From Nitrospira defluvii (lineage in GTDB: Bacteria; Nitrospirota; Nitrospiria; Nitrospirales; Nitrospiraceae), in contig NZ_CAJNBJ010000016.1 in assembly GCF_905220995.1 (NCBI RefSeq), positions 620,001-684,000 on the forward strand: DNA of 64,000 nucleotides. Direction: 5' to 3'. The notes beneath the pieces are model-generated. The model was given only the letters and a program-made list of their open reading frames with translations. It was not told where the DNA came from and made no database searches. Shown here in pieces: positions 43,407-52,300 of this stretch. The position numbers were made by a program, and so were the translations under genes. The stretch's first letter is position 1, and each line of letters begins with the position of its first letter.

Positions 43407-44108
43407 CTAGAACGAAATGCCGACGTAGGGTCCCACCTGAAAATAGTCGTTGTTCGTGTTGGTCAGACGCGCCGTGAGGTGATAGCGGGCATCCACACCC
43501 ACTTTGAACGCCTTCCAGACGGCATACTCGAACCCGCCGCCGAACTGCACACCCAGATCGAGGTACTGCGTGCGATTGGACGGCGGACTGATCACATGGA
43601 TATCCAGACCGATCGGAATGATCCAGGGCCGGAATGCATTTCCATCCATAAATTTGATTTTCGGCGCGACATCGATCGTGACCATCGTGAGCTGGACCTT
43701 CTGGGGATCTGTGGCCAGCGTGTCGGTCAAGGTTCTGGTCGCGATGCTCCCGGCGGCATTGTTCACGCGGTTTGAATTGATGCTGTTGAACTGCAACCCG
43801 ATTTCACCGACCACCCAAGTCTTGTCCATTCCTCCCCAGACATCCTTTGACATGACCAGATCCAAGCCCGCGCCGGCATACCATCCGGTATTTCCACCAT
43901 TCTGGCCGCCAATCCCTGCCGTATCCGTAAAAATCTGCCCGCTCCGGTCCTGGTTGAGATTCATGAACCCGCCCTTGAAGAACACCATATTTCCGGTGCC
44001 TTCTTCAGCCGATGCCGGCTGCGCATAAGAAACACCGAGCACCGCGGCGATCGCAACCCCTACACCCCACATTCCAATGTTCCGCACGATTCTCCGAACC
44101 CGCATCAT
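43407..44108 (-). CDS. Outer-membrane beta-barrel protein
   Basis: 233 residues from ATG 44108, preceded by AAGGAGGGG; a second ATG follows directly. A signal peptide (about 1-35, ending PASAEE) precedes a ladder of strands (MVFFKGGFMNL, GWYAGAGLDLVM, TWVVGEIGLQFNSI, AFKVGVDARYHLTARL) ending in VGPYVGISF, the C-terminal aromatic of barrel proteins. Size suggests an eight-strand barrel of the OmpW/OmpA class. No partner genes identify a function. Not clearly in an operon with the hemerythrin gene. Confidence 0.78.
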   Translation of the reverse strand: MMRVRRIVRNIGMWGVGVAIAAVLGVSYAQPASAEEGTGNMVFFKGGFMNLNQDRSGQIFTDTAGIGGQNGGNTGWYAGAGLDLVMSKDVWGGMDKTWVVGEIGLQFNSINSNRVNNAAGSIATRTLTDTLATDPQKVQLTMVTIDVAPKIKFMDGNAFRPWIIPIGLDIHVISPPSNRTQYLDLGVQFGGGFEYAVWKAFKVGVDARYHLTARLTNTNNDYFQVGPYVGISF

Positions 44109-44349
44109 AGTCCCCTCCTTGATGTGTCACCGAAACGCCTGACTGGCGTCCGGGTTGCCCTCCCGCCTTGTCCTCACCGGCTTGACGTAACAACAGCGCG
44201 AGCCTGTGGTGGACGCTTCTGATCATCGTGGATACTCCTCGTCTTAGGCCTGCTTCGATCATGGAATGCATCGGCGCTGCCCGTGTCGGCCCCACAACAT
44301 CGGGTGCGCGCCTCATCGATCCCGCGCCCGTTGCCACTCATGCGTACAT

Positions 44350-44892
44350 TCACACTTGCAGCATGCGCCGGCTGATTCGCCGTCGTTGTTCGGCCGTCAA
44401 CCGCATCTCGGCTAAGGCGAACAGCAGCCGCTCCTCGCAGGCGATCAATTCCTGATAGCGACGAATCAGCGCGTACAGTTCTTCGGTCAGCGACCGCAAT
44501 CCGCCACCTCCCGTTGACGCCGCTGCATCGTGACCGTCCTTTCCAGCCAATTGTTTCAGCACCGCAGTCGCATCAGCTTTCAACGCCCGGTGTTCGTCCA
44601 AGAAGCTCTGGAACTGCTCCTGCTCTTCTTGCTTCCGGCCGAGGACTCGCCGCAGACCGCCCACCAGCATGGCTTCCCGTGTGAAATGCACGCCCACGGG
44701 GCCGGTAAAGAATTGGAGCAATTCTCGTAGCGTATCCCGGTTCGTTCGCTTCACCGCACCACTCCCGACAGTGCAGGAGCTCATCGCCGTTTCGACCATA
44801 GCCAGCCGTTCCAAAATCACCTGGTGCTCCCGTTTGAGCAGCGCCACCGGATCGACGGCGATCCTCGTTGGCCTGCTACCTTGAGACACCAT
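44350..44892 (-). CDS. Hemerythrin HHE-domain protein
   Basis: 180 residues from ATG 44892 (another ATG directly before it). A four-helix arrangement has His/Glu pairs of the HHE fold: KREHQVILERL near residue 22, VGVHFTREAML near 67, LDEHRALKAD near 98, and a C-terminal helix with RRYQELIACEERLLFALAEM. A di-iron site binding O2 or NO is plausible, but the final HHE pattern is incomplete (ACEER rather than HxxxE). Cytoplasmic. The next gene, on the same strand, encodes an FNR-like regulator, so oxygen or NO response is a reasonable context. Confidence 0.78.
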   Translation of the reverse strand: MVSQGSRPTRIAVDPVALLKREHQVILERLAMVETAMSSCTVGSGAVKRTNRDTLRELLQFFTGPVGVHFTREAMLVGGLRRVLGRKQEEQEQFQSFLDEHRALKADATAVLKQLAGKDGHDAAASTGGGGLRSLTEELYALIRRYQELIACEERLLFALAEMRLTAEQRRRISRRMLQV

Positions 44893-45211
44893 CATTCCAG
44901 GATCCCATGTCCAGAAGCTCCAACGGACGAACAACGCGACAGCGTGATGGCGTGCGCACTGTACCGAACAGGACAGTGGCCCGCACTAGGATCGGCCGGT
45001 CTGGCGTATGATGTATCTCAAGGTTTTTGATAGGCCCTTAGACCTATGCTTGCAGAGATGCGGCATGCGTCGGGATGGGCGGAACGCACATGAGAGACAA
45101 AATGGAGAAGGCTTGTGGGGCGCGGAATGTCGAACCTGGATTCGTGAACGCCATGTTGCGCCTGTCGCGCGTCACGCACGACGCATCACTGTTCACATGT
45201 GAGGAATTCGC
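44893..45211. other. Intergenic region between hemerythrin and FNR-like genes
   Basis: About 319 bases. A TTTTTGAT half-site resembling an FNR box (TTGAT) occurs near 45023-45031 and an ATAGG..CCTAT inverted repeat at 45030-45047. Small ORFs here lack protein character. Confidence 0.45.
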
Positions 45212-45925
45212 TCAGCGCTGGGCGATTCTGGAGAGGCGGTCTGAATTCAGCAAGGTAATGGTTCGTCCGTCGAGGGTGAGGACCCCCTCATCGCGAAAAA
45301 CGCCGAGCAGGCGGATGGCGGTTTCAACCGTAATTCCGGCCATCTCGGCCACTTCTTCCCGTTTGAGGGTGAGTCCAACCCGGACATGATCGTCATGTTT
45401 TTTTCCGAATCGATCGCCGAGTTCGAGCAGCAGGCCGGCTAATCGCTCGCGGGCGGTTTTGAACGTGAATTGATCGAGATGATCCATATTGACCCCCACT
45501 TCGTTACTGAGGAGCTGGATCAGCTTGATCGCCAGTTGAGGATTTCCGCGGATGACAGCGAGGTAGCGTTCCTTGTCGATGACGCAGACCTGAGAAGGTT
45601 CCAAGGTTTCGCACGTGACTTCATGAAGGGCTCTCTCGCCGAAAACATGTTTCTCGATCAACTCACCAGGACCCAAGATGCGGACGATCTGCCGCTGGCC
45701 GCGTGTCGAAGAGCGCGTGAGCTTGACCTTGCCCGAGCATAACACGTAGAGGCCCAAGCACAGATGACCTTCGTAGAACACGGTTTGGTGCGGTGCGTAC
45801 TCGAGTGTGCGTTTGATTTTCTCAAATTCGGCGAGATCGCTTCCTGCAATATCGCACAACACGACCTTCGCGCGAAGCCCGCAGGTGCTGCAATTCTCAA
45901 CAAGGCAGGGCTTACGTTTCACCAC
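45212..45925 (-). CDS. Crp/Fnr-family regulator with FNR-like cysteines
   Basis: 237 residues from GTG 45925. A cyclic-nucleotide-type barrel (about 28-145), the dimer helix, and a winged helix with EEVAEMAGITVETAIRLLGVF near 190-210. The N-terminus carries Cys at 7, 12, 15 and 24, and Cys 114 (SQVCVID) lies where the central cysteine of E. coli FNR sits, so a 4Fe-4S oxygen sensor is likely. The recognition helix has E..R but Ile where FNR has Ser. It sits between a hemerythrin and the copper-protein cluster. Confidence 0.88.
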   Translation of the reverse strand: MVKRKPCLVENCSTCGLRAKVVLCDIAGSDLAEFEKIKRTLEYAPHQTVFYEGHLCLGLYVLCSGKVKLTRSSTRGQRQIVRILGPGELIEKHVFGERALHEVTCETLEPSQVCVIDKERYLAVIRGNPQLAIKLIQLLSNEVGVNMDHLDQFTFKTARERLAGLLLELGDRFGKKHDDHVRVGLTLKREEVAEMAGITVETAIRLLGVFRDEGVLTLDGRTITLLNSDRLSRIAQR

Positions 45926-46228
45926 TGGCCGATTCCTGACGCTAATCCAACACCGAGCGATCGACGACGAATCGCAATGCGATCCTCTGCTGCACTGACC
46001 GCCGTGGGTGATGGGGGAAAATTTTCATGTGCTCCGTCGTCACCCGGTGAGCGTGCTCACGGGGTGATGCCGTGAAGGAGGGCGGGTTACGTGCTTGGTG
46101 CGCTCCAACGCCTTCCGTCAACGCACGGCTGAAGCAATTGACCGACGCGACATCAAACGCGCAAACGGGATACGGGGAGCCGGTCGCCTCCCGATCCATC
46201 CGAAGACGGGCCGGCTCCCTCTCCCCGA
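45926..46228. other. Intergenic region between FNR-like gene and SUMF1 gene
   Basis: 303 bases without a gene. They contain an AT-rich palindrome, GAAAATTTTC (46017-46026), about 90 bases upstream of the FNR-like start, and a strong GC dyad (46040-46067) near the end of the SUMF1 transcript. Confidence 0.55.
46040..46067. terminator. Dyad downstream of the SUMF1 operon
   Basis: TCACCCGGTGA and TCACGGGGTGA pair with one mismatch around GCGTGC. It is about 160 nt after the SUMF1 stop. There is no T tract, so it could instead be an operator for the FNR-like gene. Confidence 0.35.
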
Positions 46229-47191
46229 TTACTCCTTCACCAGTGACACCTTCGTTTCCACGTTCTCCTTGACATCACGCGCACAACGGAAGCCCATCCA
46301 ATTGATCTTGGTCGTGGGATCGGTCCCGTTGCGCATCGCCACTCGCATGGTGGTGGTGCTGTCCATCCAGCCGCCGCCACGAAACGCCTTTTGCGTGCCG
46401 GTTTCCGGGCCTTGAGGATTCCGGTTCGGCGCCGTCTTGTAATAGTCCTGGTCGTACCAATCATTGACCCATTCGGACACGTTCCCCAGCGTTTGATACA
46501 GCCCATAGGGGCTTACGGCATTGTCGTACTTATCGACCGAAATGAGCGGCGGATACATCAGCAGCCGTTCAGGTCGATCGCGGACCGGACCGGAGAGACC
46601 GGTGCGGCCGAAATTGGCACGGCTCAAACCTGCTGATTGATTTCCCCAAGGATTCAACCGCCCGTCGTCTCCGCGAGCCGCCTTTTCCCATTCCGCTTCA
46701 GTCGGCAATCGTTTGCCGGCCCAGCGGCAATAATTGTCGGCGTCGTACCAGGAGACATGCATGATCGGATGGTTCGCCATCGATTCCTGGAAATTCCCGC
46801 CGTCGTAGCGCCAATCCAGTTGCGGCAATTTTCCGGTCGCCAGGATGTACTTCAAGTAGTGCAGATTCGTGACCTCGTACTTGTCGATCTCATAGGCATC
46901 CAGATACACGCGGCGCTGCGGCAGCTCAGACCGATAGGCTACGCGATCGACCTTTTTGTCGCTGCCCATAATGAACTCGCCTGCCGGGACCAACACCATC
47001 TCTTCCTTGAACTTCATCGTCGCGACACGCTGCTCGGCAAGCGCTTTTCCTTCCGGCGTCCACTCGACGATGATGTCCTGTGTGTCCAACGCGCGTGCGA
47101 CAGGAATCACCGCACACAATGCCGCTCCGATCACCAGCGCCTGCCCGGCACGCTTGAGTGCCCGTGTCACGCCTTTTCTCTGCTTCCTCAT
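46229..47191 (-). CDS. SUMF1/FGE-fold periplasmic protein, first of two in tandem
   Basis: 320 residues from ATG 47191 with AGGGAGGCC. A signal peptide spans about 1-35. The FGE-sulfatase domain follows: MVLVPAGEFIMGSD near 65, RRVYLDAYEIDKYEVTN near 93, HVSWYDADNYCRWAGKRLPTEAEWEKAARG near 145-174, and FRGGGWMDSTTTMRVAMRNG near 270. The last segment lacks the two cysteines that formylglycine-generating enzymes use, so it is probably not an FGE. Similar SUMF1-fold proteins (NirV) accompany copper nitrite reductases. It may assist the neighbouring copper proteins. Confidence 0.85.
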   Translation of the reverse strand: MRKQRKGVTRALKRAGQALVIGAALCAVIPVARALDTQDIIVEWTPEGKALAEQRVATMKFKEEMVLVPAGEFIMGSDKKVDRVAYRSELPQRRVYLDAYEIDKYEVTNLHYLKYILATGKLPQLDWRYDGGNFQESMANHPIMHVSWYDADNYCRWAGKRLPTEAEWEKAARGDDGRLNPWGNQSAGLSRANFGRTGLSGPVRDRPERLLMYPPLISVDKYDNAVSPYGLYQTLGNVSEWVNDWYDQDYYKTAPNRNPQGPETGTQKAFRGGGWMDSTTTMRVAMRNGTDPTTKINWMGFRCARDVKENVETKVSLVKE

Positions 47192-47224
47192 GTTCGGCCT
47201 CCCTCTGATATTCCCGCCACTCCC

Positions 47225-48157
47225 TCAGCGATCGGCCTTCCGTAGAAGTTCCGGATCAATCGCCGACAGTTGCTGGCTTGTGTCACCCGATTGTGCGCAA
47301 CGAAATCCCGTCAAGTAACTCCAGTGATCCAGGCCACCGGAATTCCGCCCCGCGGAACGGGCGACTTCGGGATCCTCATTCCATGACCCTCCGCGAAACA
47401 CTTTATCCTGCCCAGACTCAGGGCCCAGTGGGTTTCGGTTCTGCTCTTGTCGATAGTATTCCGGATCGAACCAATCCGAGACCCACTCGCTGACATTGCC
47501 GGCGAGTTGATACACCCCATAGGGGCTCACGCCGTTCTCGTACCGATCCACGTTCGCCAGCGGTGGATACTTCGCCCCACGTTTGGACCCGGAATGCGCG
47601 ATGTTACTCTTGATCCACCCAGCCGGTTCATTGCCCCAGGGAAACATACGCCCGTCTTCGCCCCGTGCGGCCTTCTCCCATTCCGCTTCCGTCGGGAGAC
47701 GGGTGCCACGCCAGCGGCAATAGGCATCGGCTTCCCGCCAGGTCACGCCGATCACCGGATGTTTGGCCATCTTTTCGGGAAAGGGCTGCCCCCGCCAGTA
47801 ATGCGGCCAGGCCGCCCCGGTGGCCAACACATACCGCAGATAATTCACATTGCTGACTTCATACCGGTCTATGCTGAATGCATCGACATAGACCCGGCGC
47901 TGCGGCTGCTCTTGTGGACCGGCCGCCCGATCGAACTTTGGGTCGCTCCCCATAAGAAACGGACCGGCCGGCACGTGCGCCATGCCGTTCGGCACCTCGA
48001 TCAATGCGAGCCGCTCTGCCTCATCGAGGGGCGACCACAAAGGCGGAGGCTTCGGCAATTCATGGTCGGCCGAGGCCCAGTCGGCAGGCGCCCACCAGCC
48101 CGTCACACTCATGACCGTTGCCAACACAATCCTGCCAATCGTGCGATCTACACGCAT
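47225..48157 (-). CDS. SUMF1/FGE-fold periplasmic protein, second of two in tandem
   Basis: 310 residues from ATG 48157, whose ribosome site is weak. Signal peptide about 1-29. Same domain order as its neighbour: MAHVPAGPFLMGSD, RRVYVDAFSIDRYEVSN, GVTWREADAYCRWRGTRLPTEAEWEKAARGEDGR, VFRGGSWNEDPEVARSAGRN. It also lacks the FGE cysteine pair. The two proteins are clearly related yet diverged, so the tandem pair is old. It lies 82 nt after the cupredoxin gene and 33 nt before the other SUMF1 gene. Role inferred as copper-protein partner or maturation factor. Confidence 0.85.
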   Translation of the reverse strand: MRVDRTIGRIVLATVMSVTGWWAPADWASADHELPKPPPLWSPLDEAERLALIEVPNGMAHVPAGPFLMGSDPKFDRAAGPQEQPQRRVYVDAFSIDRYEVSNVNYLRYVLATGAAWPHYWRGQPFPEKMAKHPVIGVTWREADAYCRWRGTRLPTEAEWEKAARGEDGRMFPWGNEPAGWIKSNIAHSGSKRGAKYPPLANVDRYENGVSPYGVYQLAGNVSEWVSDWFDPEYYRQEQNRNPLGPESGQDKVFRGGSWNEDPEVARSAGRNSGGLDHWSYLTGFRCAQSGDTSQQLSAIDPELLRKADR

Positions 48158-48239
48158 CGTGCGCCACTCGTCATTCGCCCGCAGAAGGAGACCGCTTCGC
48201 CGACATGACGATAGTCCCTTCTGCGTGACATGCTTCAGC

Positions 48240-49211
48240 TCAGTGCTCCTGCTTTTGAAGCAGGGGATCGATTTCCTTCTTCGTTTCCTCAGTCACGTTG
48301 TACCGGGTGTACGCATGGTCCAGGACTTCATTGGCATACAGCCGCCCGATCGGCGCCGGCACTCCGATGGTTGTCTCAAGGGCGCCCTTGGGACCGATGG
48401 TGACAGTTTGTTCGGTAGTCGTCCTGATATAGGGATGCCAGACAACCAACTTATAGGTCCCAGGGGGCACATCGGTCATAGTGAATCGGCCTTGTTCGTC
48501 CGTCTTCGCAAAGTAGGGATTCGTGATCGCCACGCCCCAGCTCTCCATATAGGCATGGAACCCGCATTGCATGACGAAGATTCGGCGCCCCTTGCTCAGC
48601 TTGACCAGTTCCTTCATCGGAGGACCGGCCATGTGTTTGTGATACATGCCGGCTTCGGTGCGATCCTTGAAATTCCGCGGATGCTGTGGATTCATCGGCA
48701 GCGGCACATTGAAGAGGACGCGTGCCCCTAAATTCGACGTTTCGTACGCTTGAATGTCGTGCATCACAGGGTCCATGTTGACGACCGTCACCGACTGATC
48801 GTCCCGTACGACCGTCGTAAACGGCAGGAACAGGCAGTCCTTTGCTTCAATCTGCGGCACCTCTTTTTCAGCGAAGGGCTTGCCCTTCTCGATCCCTTCG
48901 AGATACACCACCACTTCACGAAACTCGCCCTTCGGTCCGACGTTGAACGGTTGCAGGATACGCCACCCTTCCCCATCGGAAATGCGCCCGCAATAGAACG
49001 GATCGGGCAGCGTGGTGAGGTTGTAGCCCTTTGGTTTTGGAACGGCCCCCTCTAATTTGACGACTCCCGTCAGTGTCCCTCCGTCCGACACGGTGACTTC
49101 TTCGTAGGCTGACGCCGACCCGCTCGCGAGAAACGCTCCGAGAGCCGCCGTCGCCAGACCAAAGACCCACCGGGATGCATGCACCTGCTTCTGCTGTTCT
49201 TCACACGTCAT
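48240..49211 (-). CDS. Periplasmic blue-copper (cupredoxin) protein with regulatory-like domain
   Basis: 323 residues from ATG 49211 (GGGGA upstream; ATG 49217 also fits). Signal peptide about 1-36. A cupredoxin-type part includes His151 (VMHDIQAY) and the loop C216-G-F-H219-A-Y-M222, the full type 1 copper ligand set. A carboxypeptidase-regulatory-like beta domain follows (TDEQGRFTMTDVPPGTYKLVVWHP, about 237-260). It is likely a periplasmic electron carrier. It lies between the giant oxidase and the SUMF1 pair, separated from the oxidase by a terminator. Confidence 0.82.
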   Translation of the reverse strand: MTCEEQQKQVHASRWVFGLATAALGAFLASGSASAYEEVTVSDGGTLTGVVKLEGAVPKPKGYNLTTLPDPFYCGRISDGEGWRILQPFNVGPKGEFREVVVYLEGIEKGKPFAEKEVPQIEAKDCLFLPFTTVVRDDQSVTVVNMDPVMHDIQAYETSNLGARVLFNVPLPMNPQHPRNFKDRTEAGMYHKHMAGPPMKELVKLSKGRRIFVMQCGFHAYMESWGVAITNPYFAKTDEQGRFTMTDVPPGTYKLVVWHPYIRTTTEQTVTIGPKGALETTIGVPAPIGRLYANEVLDHAYTRYNVTEETKKEIDPLLQKQEH

Positions 49212-49329
49212 TGTCATTCCCCGTGTCACGTCCGGCCTCCTCTGTGATGGGTTCATGTAGTGATCGATGTCCGCTCTCGATCATACAGGGAACCGATCAC
49301 TGAATTCCTCCCCTGAAACTCAAAACACA

Positions 49330-49366
49330 GATGGGGGAGCTGCGTGGTACAGGCAGCTCCCCCATC
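49330..49366 (-). terminator. Rho-independent terminator after the multicopper oxidase
   Basis: GATGGGGGAGCTGC pairs perfectly over 14 bp with its complement around a 9-base loop. On the minus strand a T-rich GTGTTTTGAG follows. It begins 25 nt past the oxidase stop, so the oxidase is probably a single-gene transcript. Confidence 0.8.
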
Positions 49367-49391
49367 CGGTGTTACACCATGACGTCCCTAC

Positions 49392-52300
49392 TTACTTCAT
49401 GGCCGTCGGAATCGCCTGCGCCTCAGGCTGCACCTCGGCTTGACGTGCACCTGAACCGCTTGCGCTGAGAGGCTGAATCCGCGAGTCGCCAACCGGCAAC
49501 ACGCGCATATAGCCCCATTGTCCGGACTGCGTGTAAGGCAGCCGAGCATTGGACCAGACGAAGTCTCCAACCTGACGATACGGTCCGCCCGCACCGCCAC
49601 GGATGAAGACGTCGAGGACTTCAGACCCGGCATATTCCACCACGCTGATCATATCCGCACCAGGCATGTACGGTTCGATCGGCCACTCGTGGCCCTCGAC
49701 ACCGAACATTCCGTTCTGCTCGCTGTTCGCCCCGATCACGTGGATCCGGACGGCATCTCCCGCATGCGCCTCGATCAAAGGCGTGACGGGATCTTCGGGC
49801 TTATCGACCGCGCAAGGCTGGAAGATCTTGCCCAACGAGCACCCTTGCTCTTCGCGGAACTTGTACGGTTCAGCGCGGTAATTCACCGACGTCAAACCGG
49901 CCACGTTCTGCACGTACGGCATGAACGCGGTTCCGATGATGTTGTCCTCATCTTGGAAGAAGAGGGCGACGTCACGATAGTTCCGCTTGCCGGCGTTTTC
50001 GGTGAGCGTGGTGTCGACAATGACATCCGCCCGCCACGTGTTCTTCTGAGACACATCGGCGCCGGTCACTGGATCACGATACTGCGATCCCTTCGGTCCG
50101 ATGATGATCGCACCGTACAACCCGTTACGCGGATTGACCACGATGTTGCCGCCGTCCCAGACCAACGACGTCGTTTCCTTGTTCAAAGGATGCGCGTAGT
50201 AGGTATAGGTGCGGCTCTCGCCCGGAGCCACGGTCTGGTCGCCGGCATTGTTACCGACGTTCAAGCCCTGGCTGTCGCGCGGATCGAAGGCCAGGCCCGG
50301 CGCAAAGAAGGATGCCCGGCTCGCCTTCATCTTGTTCTTCAGATTCACCTTGATGCAGTCACCCAGATTCGCGCGCAGCGTGAGCGGATTCGGCATCACG
50401 TTGCCCGCCACGGTCGCGGCTTCTTCCTCCAGCGCGAAGATCTTGCCTTCCGGCATGGTCATTTCAATCTTCCGCTCGAAGTCCACCTCGATCGCATCCG
50501 GGGCCTTCGGATTGAGCTTCATCGGGCGATCCAACGCCACGACGTTGAAGCTCTTCACCGGAGCATCCGACGGACAGACGGAATTTGGTGTCGCTGGGAT
50601 CCCGAGGGGATTGGTCCCCTTGGGCAACGGCATCAGATCCGGTACTTGCTTGTCGAGTACACGAAGGATGCCCCATCCACCCTCGGCGAAGTGTGACGTT
50701 CTGCCGTTGAAGTGGATGTAGTCACCAGGCATACCCTGGAATCCGCCCGCCTTAGAGACGAGGTCATACCGTTCGGCGATCCCGACGTGAATCGAGTTCT
50801 TCCGGTTGGCATCCGCCGCATACCGCTCCGTGAGGAAGGTATGGCCGGCGATCGTCCAGACGTGCGACTCGTTCATCAGCTGGTGCAACAGGCGGAACAC
50901 CATGGTGTCGCCCGTGTACGCCCGCAGGAGCGGAGTGCCCGGATCACCGTGAACCGCGCTGCTGAACAGCTTGGAGGTGTCCGGATTGTTGGACAGGCGT
51001 TGTGCAAACGGGGCCGCGCGGAAGTTGAAGCCGCTACCGGTCGTGTGCGTTCCGCCGTTGATGTACTTGTTCGGCGCGTTCAAGATCTTATCCGGCATCT
51101 GGAACGACACCGTCTTGCCCGCTTCCAACGCCACTTCGATCGGCTGTCCGGGAGGATTGCCGGCTTCGATGACGTTGACCGTGTGCGGCACCGTGTCGTG
51201 GATGGAAACCATCAACTCGCGGAAGCTGCCGCTGACACCGGCTCCGATCGGCTCATTGCTGTGAATGTCCGCGATCGGCCCGCTGTAGACCAGCTTGCCG
51301 TTCTTCGGATCATGATAGGTGGATCCGTACGGCTCCACGATCGTCACGCCGAACCCGCCATGGGGCCAGGTCGTCGCGCCGAACGCGTGGTCATGCCAGA
51401 ACACCGTTCCCATATCCACGTCCACCCACCACCGATAACGCACGAACTCCGGTGATACGAGGTCGCCCACCGGGTGGCTGTGCTTCAGCGGCTTGAAGAA
51501 CGTGACCACATCGCCCTTGATTTCCTTCACACGGGCGACTTCCTGACAGCTCTTATCCCGCGGCAAGGACGCCGCTGGATCGTTGCCCTTCTCCAAGCAA
51601 TCCATACCGACCATCAACTCGGTGTTGACGTGGAAGGCCGTGGCGCCGGGCGCCATCTGGATCTTAATGGAGGTCGCACCGGCTTTGGCTTCGCCGGTCA
51701 GCTTGGCCACCATCGGTGCCGGCAACCCATGCTTGGTCTTTTTGCCCCACATGGTGAACGGCCGAACCGACATTTCGTACTCCATGCCGGAGATCACGCC
51801 GTCCGAGTTCCCAGTATCGAACTGGAAGAAGTGGGGATGGATGTTGATCTTGGACGACTGGAAGTTGGTGTAATCGTCGTCGTCCCATTCGCTGGTCAAC
51901 AACACGTCCACGCAGTCATACACGTTGGCGCGGATGACGGCGGGCAGTTTCAAATCGTCATTGGCTCTGGTCAAACGCTCTTCTTCGTGAAGGACGTAGA
52001 TCAGACCATCTTTGTCCACCATGGCCGGCTCTTTGCCCTGCTTCTTGGCAAGGGTGATCGGCATGCGGACAAAGTGAATGTTGTAATGCTTCCGGTTGGC
52101 GTTGTCAGGGCACAGGCTCCAACGGCCCTGTTCGCCCGGCTGCGCCGGCTCTGAGGTCCGCTCGCCGTTCGCATCCTGGTGAATCGGCTCCAACCATGGC
52201 GCACCGCTGTGGTTCGCCGAGAACGGAACGCGCTTGCCGAAGTGTGGCTTGAACAACGGCCAGGCCATTTTTCCCGTCGTCGGATCGAACAGGATTGCCG

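Noticed and set aside
49518-50696. Plus-strand ORF of 392 codons
   Set aside because: Antisense to the C-terminal part of the multicopper oxidase. No recognisable domain.
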